Assembly (NCBI GenBank): GCA_903855995.1
Contig: CAIOAN010000010.1
Coordinates: 28,646 to 92,645, forward strand
Reading direction: 5' to 3'
DNA: 64,000 bases
From: an uncultured Opitutia bacterium
GTDB taxonomy: Bacteria > Verrucomicrobiota > Verrucomicrobiia > Opitutales > UBA953
Under the pieces are notes generated by a model. The model did not search any database. It was not told where the DNA came from and saw only the letters and a program-made list of their open reading frames with translations. Position numbers and translations under genes: made by a program. Shown piece after piece: positions 9,535 through 16,129 of the stretch. How positions within the stretch are numbered: position 1 is the stretch's first letter; each line of letters starts with the position of its first letter.

Positions 9535-10601
9535 TGATCGGAAAGAGGTATCTGCACGTTGCGAGACTCCTTGGTCTGGCTGTAACCATCGGCGGCGCCG
9601 AAGAGCGCGACGGGTTCCTCGCCACGGAACAAAAGCGCGGGTCGTTCGATGCGGAAACCGCTGTCATGCCCGTCCGCCCAGCGGAAAGTCGCGCCCACGA
9701 CCTTCGGTCTTTCCGCCGCCTGCCAATGCAGGCCGTCGGCGGATTCAAAAAGCGCGATGCCGCCAGCGGCGCCGCTGAAATCTCCGACGACGTCCCGAGC
9801 CACGGCGAAGTAGCGGCCCTGTTTGGCCCCGAACCAAACATACGGATCTTCGGCGAGCATCCAATGCTTCGCGGCGCCCGGCTTGTCGGATTCGAAAATT
9901 TTACCAGGCGTCTTCACATAGACATCCTCGGGGGATTTCGCGAGCGCCGCCCCGTAACGCACCTTGCCGCCCATGAGTTTTCCGGGGACGATTTCCACGG
10001 CCTTGTAGATGAGCAGCACGGAACCATCGGGGCGCAGACAAGCCGCCGGGTTCGTGGTGCAGAGAGAATCAAAAGCGGCCGGATCGGGGCTGACGTCGAT
10101 GATGGGATGATCGAGCCGCTTCCAGGGGCCTTCGGGCTTCTCGGCGACCGCCAGGCCCACGCGCTGATGGTTGCGGTGGGTCGCGTAGACCCCGTCGCCG
10201 ACATTACCATTGTAGTAGAGGTAGAACTTACCGTTAGCCCTGAAAACATTGGGATTATGCGTCACCGAGCCATCCCAGAAACCCGGGCCGCGGGCTGGCA
10301 GGGCCACGTTCACCGGGCGAAAGGGCCGGCCCCAGGCCTCGGCCACGGCGTAGCAGATTTCGGAGTGAATCGCCCAGGCAGGCGCAAACCCATGCTTCGA
10401 CTCCCAGCGGGAATAAAACAGATGCACGCGACCGTCTTCGGTCATCACCGGCGCCCCGCACCAGACATGGTAACCAGGCTGCGCGAAACTCGCCTCCAGG
10501 GGCACCGGCCGCACCCGGGCGCCGAGATCGAGCGGTTCGGCGGGGGAGGCGGAAGCGAAAGAGGCGAGCCAAAGGACGGTGAATACAACGGTCGATTTCA
10601 T
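9531..10601 (-). CDS. Secreted beta-propeller glycoside hydrolase (GH43/GH117-like)
   Basis: The product is 356 residues with signal peptide MKSTVVFTVLWLASFASASP. It carries repeated Asp-Gly and aromatic blade motifs typical of five-bladed propeller glycosidases: TEDGRVHLFYSRW, THNPNVFRANGKFYLYYNG, CLRPDGSVLLIYKA and LAEDPYVWFG. Acidic residues in the FWDGSVTHNP, NPAACLRPDG and AEDPYVW segments are candidates for the catalytic set, but the assignment is not certain. The family is probably in the GH43/GH62/GH117 superfamily, acting on alpha-L-arabinosides, anhydro-galactose or related sugars. It is the first gene of a two-gene unit with the SGNH esterase. Its leader carries the recurrent CATTCAGYCCTC-type pyrimidine-rich sequence and no clear Shine-Dalgarno. 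Confidence 0.7.
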   Translation of the reverse strand: MKSTVVFTVLWLASFASASPAEPLDLGARVRPVPLEASFAQPGYHVWCGAPVMTEDGRVHLFYSRWESKHGFAPAWAIHSEICYAVAEAWGRPFRPVNVALPARGPGFWDGSVTHNPNVFRANGKFYLYYNGNVGDGVYATHRNHQRVGLAVAEKPEGPWKRLDHPIIDVSPDPAAFDSLCTTNPAACLRPDGSVLLIYKAVEIVPGKLMGGKVRYGAALAKSPEDVYVKTPGKIFESDKPGAAKHWMLAEDPYVWFGAKQGRYFAVARDVVGDFSGAAGGIALFESADGLHWQAAERPKVVGATFRWADGHDSGFRIERPALLFRGEEPVALFGAADGYSQTKESRNVQIPLSDQ

Positions 10602-10904
10602 TGCAGGGAAATTGAGCTCCGCATCGATGGCTGGATTGAGGACTGCATCGAGCCCTGAATCGATAAGAAAACCCAGGCCTCATCCGTCTCCAGGGTAGGT
10701 AAGGCTATCCTCAGCCGTCCGTTCGCCGAGAGACGTGCGCACCCCCAGGTGAAGACGTTAGAAGCACAGAGGGCTGAATCGGTGGGAAAAACAGAGAGGG
10801 GTTTCAGGTGGCAGCCCCGGGTGGCAGGTGCCGGGGCTTTTCAACTCAGACCTCTGCTATCTGTCATCTGTCATCCACACTCGACTCAGCCATCACCCCT
10901 ACCC
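10602..10904. other. Intergenic region with C/T-rich motifs and a hairpin
   Basis: No gene is seen. Read on the minus strand, the part next to the glycosidase start (10602-10680) repeats the CAGTCCTC/CATTCAG-type motif found before other genes here. At 10813-10838 there is an 8-bp hairpin, AGCCCCGG and CCGGGGCT with a 10-nt loop, followed on the plus strand by TTTT. It lacks an upstream plus-strand gene, so a terminator role is doubtful. 10851-10904 is another degenerate array of CTGTCATC/ACTCAGCC units ending in CCCCTACCCCTATC. Confidence 0.5.
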
Positions 10905-12242
10905 CTATCGAATAAACTTCAACACCTGCTCGGCGAGCATCGCCATGCCCAGGCCGGAGATACCGATAAGGGTCTCGGTGATCGTCCACGTGCGCAGCGT
11001 CTGGCCCACGGTGAGACCGAGACACTCCTTCACCATCCAGAAACCGCTGTCATTGAGATGCGAGAGGAAGAGCGAACCGCAACCGATGGAAATGACCATC
11101 AGTTCGGGGCTCGTGCCTGGATGGGCGGCGAGCACGGGAGCAATGAAGCCCGAGGCGACGGTGATGGCGACGGTGGCGGAGCCGGTGGCGACGCGGATGA
11201 AGGCCGAGACCAGCCAGCCGTAAAGCAAGAGCGGTAGCCCCGCGCTCGCGGCCAAGGCGGCGAGCTGCTGGTCGACGCCCGCGGTGCGCATCACCAGGGC
11301 AAAACCGCCACCGGCCCCGACGAGAATGAGCGTCATGCCGATTCCCGAGACGCTCTGCTCGGAGAATTTCAGGAGTTCGCCGGCCGAACGACCGCAGCGC
11401 TTCCCAAAGGCCCACAACGCGAAAAGCACCGATAAAAGCAGGGCGATCACGGGGTTGCCGACGAAGATCGCCACCCTGCCCCAGGCGGCTTCCTTGGCGT
11501 GCAGGAGTTCGACCAAGGTGCCCGTGAGCAGCAATAAGACGGGCAAGAGCACCGTGAAAATCGTCAGGCCGAAGGTCGGCAAGGTCTGCCCGGCCGAAAC
11601 CGACGGTGTGAATTCCGGCGTGGCGACATCGACGCGCTTGACGGCCAGTTTCGCGAAGAACGGACCGGCGATCGCGGCGACCGGGATACCGAGCACAAGG
11701 GCCCAGAGGATTACCTTACCCATGTTGGCATGCAGCGCATCGATCGCGATGACGGGGCCGGGGTGCGGCGGCATCAGCCCGTGCATGACGGAGAGAAACG
11801 AGAGCAGCGGCAGGACGAGGCGGAGAAACGGCTGGCCGGTTTCCTTGGCGAGCGTGATGACGATCGGCAGGATGAGCAGCAGCCCGACCGCAAACCACGT
11901 CGTCATACCCACGCAGAGGGCGAGCAGGATGATGCAAAGGCCGATGCGCGAGGGGCCGAGAGTGCGGATGAACTGCTTGGCCAGGACGCCGGCGCCGCCG
12001 GATTCGGCCAGGAGTTTCCCAAAAATCACGCCGAGCACGATGATCGAACCCGTGCTGGCCAAGGTGTTTCCGAAGCCGGTCTGAAAGGCCTTCAAGACGT
12101 CAGCCATCGTGAGCACGCCGGTGCCGGCAGCCACCATCGCCCCCAGAGCCAACGAGCTGATCAGCAGCGCAATGAACGGGTTGAGCTTCAGCCAGGTCAC
12201 CAACAGGACCAGGACGGCGATGGCGAGCAGGGCGAAGATCAT
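10905..12242 (-). CDS. GntP-family gluconate/idonate:H+ symporter
   Basis: A 445-residue integral membrane protein with about 12 hydrophobic segments, the usual size for the GntP family (GntP, GntT, IdnT). Family-like stretches include the early VLGVIFGKLLAESGGA region, FLSVMHGLMPPHPGPV (conserved PPHPGP), RVATGSATVA and SHLNDSGFWMVKE near the C-terminus. It should import gluconate or idonate across the inner membrane with protons. It is the last gene of a tight three-gene minus-strand unit, 9 bp after the SDR gene, which supports a sugar-acid substrate. No Shine-Dalgarno is evident before the ATG. Confidence 0.92.
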   Translation of the reverse strand: MIFALLAIAVLVLLVTWLKLNPFIALLISSLALGAMVAAGTGVLTMADVLKAFQTGFGNTLASTGSIIVLGVIFGKLLAESGGAGVLAKQFIRTLGPSRIGLCIILLALCVGMTTWFAVGLLLILPIVITLAKETGQPFLRLVLPLLSFLSVMHGLMPPHPGPVIAIDALHANMGKVILWALVLGIPVAAIAGPFFAKLAVKRVDVATPEFTPSVSAGQTLPTFGLTIFTVLLPVLLLLTGTLVELLHAKEAAWGRVAIFVGNPVIALLLSVLFALWAFGKRCGRSAGELLKFSEQSVSGIGMTLILVGAGGGFALVMRTAGVDQQLAALAASAGLPLLLYGWLVSAFIRVATGSATVAITVASGFIAPVLAAHPGTSPELMVISIGCGSLFLSHLNDSGFWMVKECLGLTVGQTLRTWTITETLIGISGLGMAMLAEQVLKFIR

Positions 12243-12251
12243 GGCGGAGAA

Positions 12252-13043
12252 TTAGGGCTTCGGTGGGGCGACCGTCGCACGAGTAGCACCCGTGCTGATG
12301 CCCCCGTCAACCAACAAGGTCTGGCCGGTCACGTAGCGGCTCTCTTCCGAAGCCAAAAAGACCACCGGGCCGGCGAGGTCATCCGGTGCCCCAGGGCGCT
12401 TCAAAGGAATGCGATCGCAAAGGTATTCAACCCACTCGCGGTTCTCATAAAGCACGGCGTTCTGCGCGGTCTTGAACCAACCAGGAGCCAGGCAATTGAC
12501 GGTGACGCCGTGGCGGCCCCAGTCATCGGCAAGACTCATGGTGAGCTGTTTCACGCCGCCGCGGCTGGCGCCATAGGGTGCAAGACCGGCGTATCCTGCG
12601 ACGCAGGTGACGGAGCCGATATTGACGATGCGACCGTAGCCGCGGCCGATCATGCCGGGCGCGACGGCCTGCGACGTGAAGAACGTACCGCGGAGATTCG
12701 TGTCGAGGACCATGTTCCAATCCTCCCAAGTGACCTCCAGCGCGGGCTTGCGGGCGTTGCAACCGGCGTTGTTGACCAAGATATCGATGCGCCCCATCTG
12801 CTTCTCCACCGAAGCGACCGCGGCCTTGATGCTGTCGTGGTCGCGGACATCGAGATCAACGCCGCACGTGCGGCGACCGAGCGCCTCGATCTCCTTGCGA
12901 AACGGGGCGAGTTTGGAAGCATCGCGGCTCGACATCGCGATGTCGGCGCCGGCCTGCGCAAGCGCGCGGGCGAAATATTGACCGAGGCCGCGGCTGGTGC
13001 CGGTGATGAAGGCGACCTTGCCAGTGAGATCGAAGAATGCCAT
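12252..13043 (-). CDS. SDR oxidoreductase, gluconate 5-dehydrogenase-like (IdnO type)
   Basis: A classical short-chain dehydrogenase of 263 residues. The Rossmann glycine motif TGTSRGLG is at residues 14-21, followed by NNAG at 91-94, a serine in NIGSV (S144) and a tyrosine in PYGAS (Y157). The family's catalytic lysine is replaced: the motif reads Y-G-A-S-R, with Arg at 161 (codon CGC), where YxxxK is expected. The overall layout is closest to 5-keto-D-gluconate/gluconate 5-dehydrogenases, which interconvert 5-ketogluconate and gluconate with NAD(P)H. It lies between the zinc dehydrogenase (12 bp upstream) and GntP, like idnO in an idn operon. The Arg substitution leaves activity open. Confidence 0.8.
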   Translation of the reverse strand: MAFFDLTGKVAFITGTSRGLGQYFARALAQAGADIAMSSRDASKLAPFRKEIEALGRRTCGVDLDVRDHDSIKAAVASVEKQMGRIDILVNNAGCNARKPALEVTWEDWNMVLDTNLRGTFFTSQAVAPGMIGRGYGRIVNIGSVTCVAGYAGLAPYGASRGGVKQLTMSLADDWGRHGVTVNCLAPGWFKTAQNAVLYENREWVEYLCDRIPLKRPGAPDDLAGPVVFLASEESRYVTGQTLLVDGGISTGATRATVAPPKP

Positions 13044-13055
13044 GGATGCCAGGAA

Positions 13056-14096
13056 TTAGACCTTCGGGGCGAGGATGACCTTCATCACGCCGGGGGCGCC
13101 GGCGTAGAGTTTCGCAAACCAGTCGGCGCCCTGCTCGAGGGGCGCGACGGCGGAGATGATTTTGTCGACCTTGATCTGCTTCGTCGCGAGTAACTCGATG
13201 CAGCGCGGGATTTCGCCGGCCGAGGCACACGAGCCTTGCAGGCGGAGCTGGCGGGTGACGACAACCTGCAAGGGGAGTTCGGTCTTCGGTGAGAGATTGC
13301 CAACCAACGTGACGGTGCCGCCTTTGCGCACGGCGTTGATCGCGGAAAGGACCGTAGCGTTGAGGCCGACGCATTCGAAAGCGGCATCGGCACCCTGCCC
13401 CAGCGTGAGCGATTTCACATACTCCGTGAGGTCGCCGCCGGTCTTGGGATTGAAGCTGTGCGTGGCGCCGAGTTCTTTGGCGAGCGCGAGGCGAGAGTCC
13501 TCAGTGTCGACCGCGATGACCTGCGCGAAGCCGGCGATCCTGGCCGCCTGGAGCGTGAGCAGACCAATCATGCCTGTGCCCACGACGATGGCGGTGTCGC
13601 CCGGCGCGACGGGGGTCAGGCGGACGGCGTGCACGCCGACGGAGACAGCCTCGATCATCGCGGCTTCGGCAAAACCAAGTTCGGCGGGAAGTTTATGAAG
13701 AATGCGGGCGGGGACGGTGACGAATTCGGCGAACGCGCCGTGGCGGCGATAGTCGCCGCAGGACACGCCGAGCACCTGGCGATTATCGCAGAGGTTCACG
13801 TCGCCGCGCTTACAATGCACGCAAGCGCCGCAGAAAACCGTGGAGTCGAAAGTCACGCGATCACCGGCGACGAAGCCCTTCACCTGGGCGCCGACGCCCG
13901 TGATGACGCCCGCGGCCTCGTGGCCCATGACCAGAGGCGGGATGCGGCGGCCCGTGGAGCCGTCGAAACCGTGGATATCCGAACCGCAGATGCCGCAGGC
14001 GCGGACCTGAATCAGGACATCCTCCGGGCCGCAGACCGGATCGGCCACGTCGACGTAGGACATCTTCTTATATTCGGTAAGGAGGAGGGCTTTCAC
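13056..14096 (-). CDS. Zinc-dependent medium-chain dehydrogenase, L-idonate 5-dehydrogenase-like
   Basis: 346 residues of the sorbitol/idonate/threonine dehydrogenase type. Catalytic zinc ligands are visible as C37 (in CGICGSD) and H59-E60 (GHEAAG). The structural zinc lobe is C89, C92, C95 and C103. The NAD-binding motif GTGMIG is at 173-178. Family members oxidise a secondary polyol hydroxyl, and with an SDR and GntP alongside, L-idonate to 5-ketogluconate is the likeliest reaction. The chosen start is GTG at 14096, because MKALLLTEYKKMSYVDVADP is a typical full N-terminus; the next ATG is 11 codons in and would cut it. This is the first gene of the unit; its leader carries the CATTCAGCCC/GTTCAGTCCTCC motif. 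Confidence 0.82.
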   Translation of the reverse strand: MKALLLTEYKKMSYVDVADPVCGPEDVLIQVRACGICGSDIHGFDGSTGRRIPPLVMGHEAAGVITGVGAQVKGFVAGDRVTFDSTVFCGACVHCKRGDVNLCDNRQVLGVSCGDYRRHGAFAEFVTVPARILHKLPAELGFAEAAMIEAVSVGVHAVRLTPVAPGDTAIVVGTGMIGLLTLQAARIAGFAQVIAVDTEDSRLALAKELGATHSFNPKTGGDLTEYVKSLTLGQGADAAFECVGLNATVLSAINAVRKGGTVTLVGNLSPKTELPLQVVVTRQLRLQGSCASAGEIPRCIELLATKQIKVDKIISAVAPLEQGADWFAKLYAGAPGVMKVILAPKV

Positions 14097-14226
14097 AGTG
14101 GATGAGGAAGAAGGGTTTTGGCGGAAGGGGCAAGACTAGGGAGGGTAGAATCAATCTCGGAGGACTGAACGGAGGACAGCGTATAGGGCTGAATGGATAA
14201 GTCCCGCCACCCGGGGCAGTGCATCG

Positions 14227-14282
14227 GGTAGGGTTGAGCGCCCTCGCTCAACCGCGGCTGACCAAGGGTGGTCAGCCCTACC
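14227..14282. repeat. REPIN, subfamily A, left of the RAYT
   Basis: A 56-bp element with two hairpins in series, bounded by GGTAGGG and CCCTACC. The arms are GTTGAGCG/CGCTCAAC and GGCTGACCA/TGGTCAGCC, joined by CGCG. Both outer ends read GTAG into the element, like the conserved foot of known REP sequences. Other copies are at 14871, 36126, 52057 and 54435, plus a split copy at 24258. Confidence 0.85.
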
Positions 14283-14293
14283 GGCTGGATCGA

Positions 14294-14320
14294 GGTAGGG
14301 TTGACCACCCTTGGTCAACC
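14294..14320 (+). repeat. Single REP hairpin left of the RAYT
   Basis: GGTAGGG is followed by the stem GTTGACCA/TTGGTCAAC. It is a solo REP with the same GTAG foot as the A elements, 55 bp upstream of the RAYT start. Confidence 0.75.
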
Positions 14321-14375
14321 GTCGGAAACCACTAGGTATTATCTCAAATCGAAATCAACATCCGGAAATGCCGTG

Positions 14376-14840
14376 ATGGCATCTATGCAAGAGCCCCCCA
14401 AACGAAAGCGTCTGCCGCACATGCTGCCCGCATGGGTTGACCGCTCAGACCCGCTCTTCGTAACAATTTGCTGCAAGCAACGTGGGCTTAACTCGCTCGC
14501 CTACCCAAATGTATTTCAGACAATCCACCAAACCCTTCGAATCTATGAAGAGGCAGGGAAACTGAAGTTGTTCAGCCTGACCGTCATGCCGGATCACATC
14601 CACATGATTGCCAGGTGGAATCATGCGATCGGATTGGGACAAACGATTAAGTCCTTCAAAGGCATCATCGCCAAACGGCATGATATCGATTGGCAGCAAG
14701 GATTCTTCGACCATCGGATACGTTCATCAGGCGAACTTCGCGCCAAGACGGCCTATCTGCGAGCGAACCCGATAAGGGCTGGCTTTGTGAAAATAGAAGC
14801 CGATTGGCCCTTCGCTTGCCTTTGCGATGACAACGGCTGA
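14376..14840 (+). CDS. REP-associated tyrosine transposase (RAYT, Y1_Tnp/IS200-like)
   Basis: The protein has 154 residues, in the normal range for RAYTs. The HUH metal-binding motif is MPDHIHMIARW with H74 and H76. SFKG (93-96) and WQQGFFDHRIRS (106-117) follow, and the candidate catalytic tyrosine is Y127 in AYLRANPIRAGFV; all are family landmarks. Known RAYTs are single-domain enzymes that nick and rejoin single-stranded REP DNA at a GTAG foot. An upstream ATG at 14268 lies inside REP sequence and would add 36 unlikely residues; ATG 14376 has a weak GGAA upstream, and ATG 14385 is possible. REP hairpins bracket the gene on both sides. The stop TGA is part of the first arm (GGCTGACC) of the right REP. 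The motif set is complete, so the gene appears intact. Confidence 0.93.
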   Translation: MASMQEPPKRKRLPHMLPAWVDRSDPLFVTICCKQRGLNSLAYPNVFQTIHQTLRIYEEAGKLKLFSLTVMPDHIHMIARWNHAIGLGQTIKSFKGIIAKRHDIDWQQGFFDHRIRSSGELRAKTAYLRANPIRAGFVKIEADWPFACLCDDNG

Positions 14841-14860
14841 CCGAGGCGGTCAGCCCTACC
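14835..14860 (-). repeat. Single REP hairpin at the RAYT stop codon
   Basis: The stem GGCTGACCG/CGGTCAGCC with loop AGG is followed by CCTACC, so the GTAG foot faces the other way from the REP at 14294. The pair therefore brackets the transposase gene in opposite orientations. The RAYT stop codon lies within the first arm. Confidence 0.75.
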
Positions 14861-14870
14861 AGCTGCATCG

Positions 14871-14926
14871 GGTAGGGTTGAGCGCCCTCGCTCAACCGCG
14901 GCTGACCAAGGGTGGTCAGCCCTACC
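14871..14926. repeat. REPIN, subfamily A, right of the RAYT
   Basis: 56 bp, identical in design to the left copy: GGTAGGG, GTTGAGCG/CGCTCAAC, CGCG, GGCTGACCA/TGGTCAGCC, CCCTACC. It ends 42 bp before the gluconolactonase start. Confidence 0.85.
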
Positions 14927-14968
14927 CTTTGGTTTGCCTCCTCCTAATCAACCCCTACCCATCTCCCC

Positions 14969-15928
14969 ATGAAGTTCCTCCCCGCCTTCTTCCTCTCCGT
15001 CCTGACGACCTTCGCCGCCGAAGGCCCTAAGCAATCCATCGAGAAGCTCGACCCTGCCCTGGATGCACTCCTGGACAGCGGCGCCAAGATTGAGACGCTC
15101 GCAACCGGCTTCACCTGGGCCGAAGGCCCGGTCTGGTATAAAGGTCGCATCGTCTTCTCCGACGTGCCGAAGAACATCGCCTACCAGTGGAAAGAGGGCG
15201 ATGCGATGGCCTCGATCTTCCTGCAACCTAGCGGCACGGACGAGGCTTCGGCCAACCAAGGCTCCAACGGCCTGAGCGTCGACGCCCAAGGAAACCTGCT
15301 TCTCTGCCAGCACGGCACCCGCCGCATCGCCCGCCTCGGCGGTGACGGCAAGTTCCAGGTACTCGCGGCAAAGAACCAAGACGGCGCCCGCTTCAGCAGC
15401 CCCAACGACCTCTGCGTGGCCAAGGACGGCACCGTCTTCTTCACCGACCCGCCCTACGGCGTGCCGAAGGGCGAGAAAACTGAGACACCTTATCATGGCG
15501 TCTACAAGCTCTCGACCGACGGCAAGGTCTCCCTCGTGACGAAAGAAGTCCAGTGGCCGAACGGCATCGCGCTGAGCCTCGATCAGAAGTTCCTCTACCT
15601 CGCGGTCTCGGACAACAAGAACACCCGTATCGCCGCCTGCGGGCTGGATGGCTCCGGCCTGCGCGACGTCTTCCTGGCCGCGAAGCTGAAGAGCAAAGAG
15701 CGCCAAGGTGGCTGCGACGGCATGAAGCTCGACGTGAACGGCAATATCTGGACCACCGGCCCCGGCGGCGTGCTCATCGTGACACCTGAAGGCAAACACC
15801 TGGGCTCCATTCTCTGCGGGCAGCCTACGGCGAATCTCGCCTGGGGCGACGACGGCCACACCCTCTACATCACGTCCAAGGACTGCCTCTTACGCGTGAA
15901 GACCAAGGTCAAGGGCGCGGGATTCTGA
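14969..15928 (+). CDS. Secreted SMP-30/gluconolactonase family protein
   Basis: 319 residues with signal peptide MKFLPAFFLSVLTTFAAEG. It has the six-bladed propeller signature of gluconolactonases. Likely divalent-metal ligands are E52 (TWAEGPVW), N146 (SSPNDLCV), N198 (WPNGIAL) and the Asp of CDGMKLD; the FTDPPYG motif is typical. The predicted reaction is hydrolysis of a sugar lactone such as glucono-1,5-lactone to the free acid in the periplasm. The idonate/gluconate dehydrogenases and GntP just across the RAYT would use that acid. There is no Shine-Dalgarno: the leader before the ATG is CCCCTACCCATCTCCCC. Lactonase function is from family; specificity is not visible. Confidence 0.85.
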   Translation: MKFLPAFFLSVLTTFAAEGPKQSIEKLDPALDALLDSGAKIETLATGFTWAEGPVWYKGRIVFSDVPKNIAYQWKEGDAMASIFLQPSGTDEASANQGSNGLSVDAQGNLLLCQHGTRRIARLGGDGKFQVLAAKNQDGARFSSPNDLCVAKDGTVFFTDPPYGVPKGEKTETPYHGVYKLSTDGKVSLVTKEVQWPNGIALSLDQKFLYLAVSDNKNTRIAACGLDGSGLRDVFLAAKLKSKERQGGCDGMKLDVNGNIWTTGPGGVLIVTPEGKHLGSILCGQPTANLAWGDDGHTLYITSKDCLLRVKTKVKGAGF

Positions 15929-15943
15929 GGGCAGGCTGACATA

Positions 15944-16002
15944 GGTAGGGACGGCTCTCCGAGCCGTCCGCACTTCGGCGGGTTCGGAGAACCCGCCGTA
16001 CC
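15944..16002. repeat. REPIN, subfamily B
   Basis: GGTAGGG is followed by GGACGGCTC/GAGCCGTCC and GGCGGGTTC/GAACCCGCC and ends in GTACC. It starts 16 bp after the gluconolactonase stop. The second stem has T and A where other copies have C and G, so pairing is kept. The following 16020-16129 is a C/T-rich array (CCATTCAGCCCTC, CAGTCCTC, CTGTCATC) between converging genes. Confidence 0.8.
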
Positions 16003-16129
16003 AAAGCCCGCCACCTGAAGCGTCTCCCCTTTCTCATCCATTCAGCGCTCCATTCAGCCCTCAACGCAGTCCTCGATTCAGACCTCTGTCATCGACGAAG
16101 TCCTCCGTCCTCCCTCCTCTGTCCTCCGC

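Noticed and set aside
14268..14375. N-terminal extension of the RAYT from ATG 14268
   Set aside because: It would translate REP sequence; family N-termini start after it.
14227..14926. Alternate reading of the RAYT region as a CRISPR array
   Set aside because: Repeats are hairpins without regular spacers and no cas gene is present.
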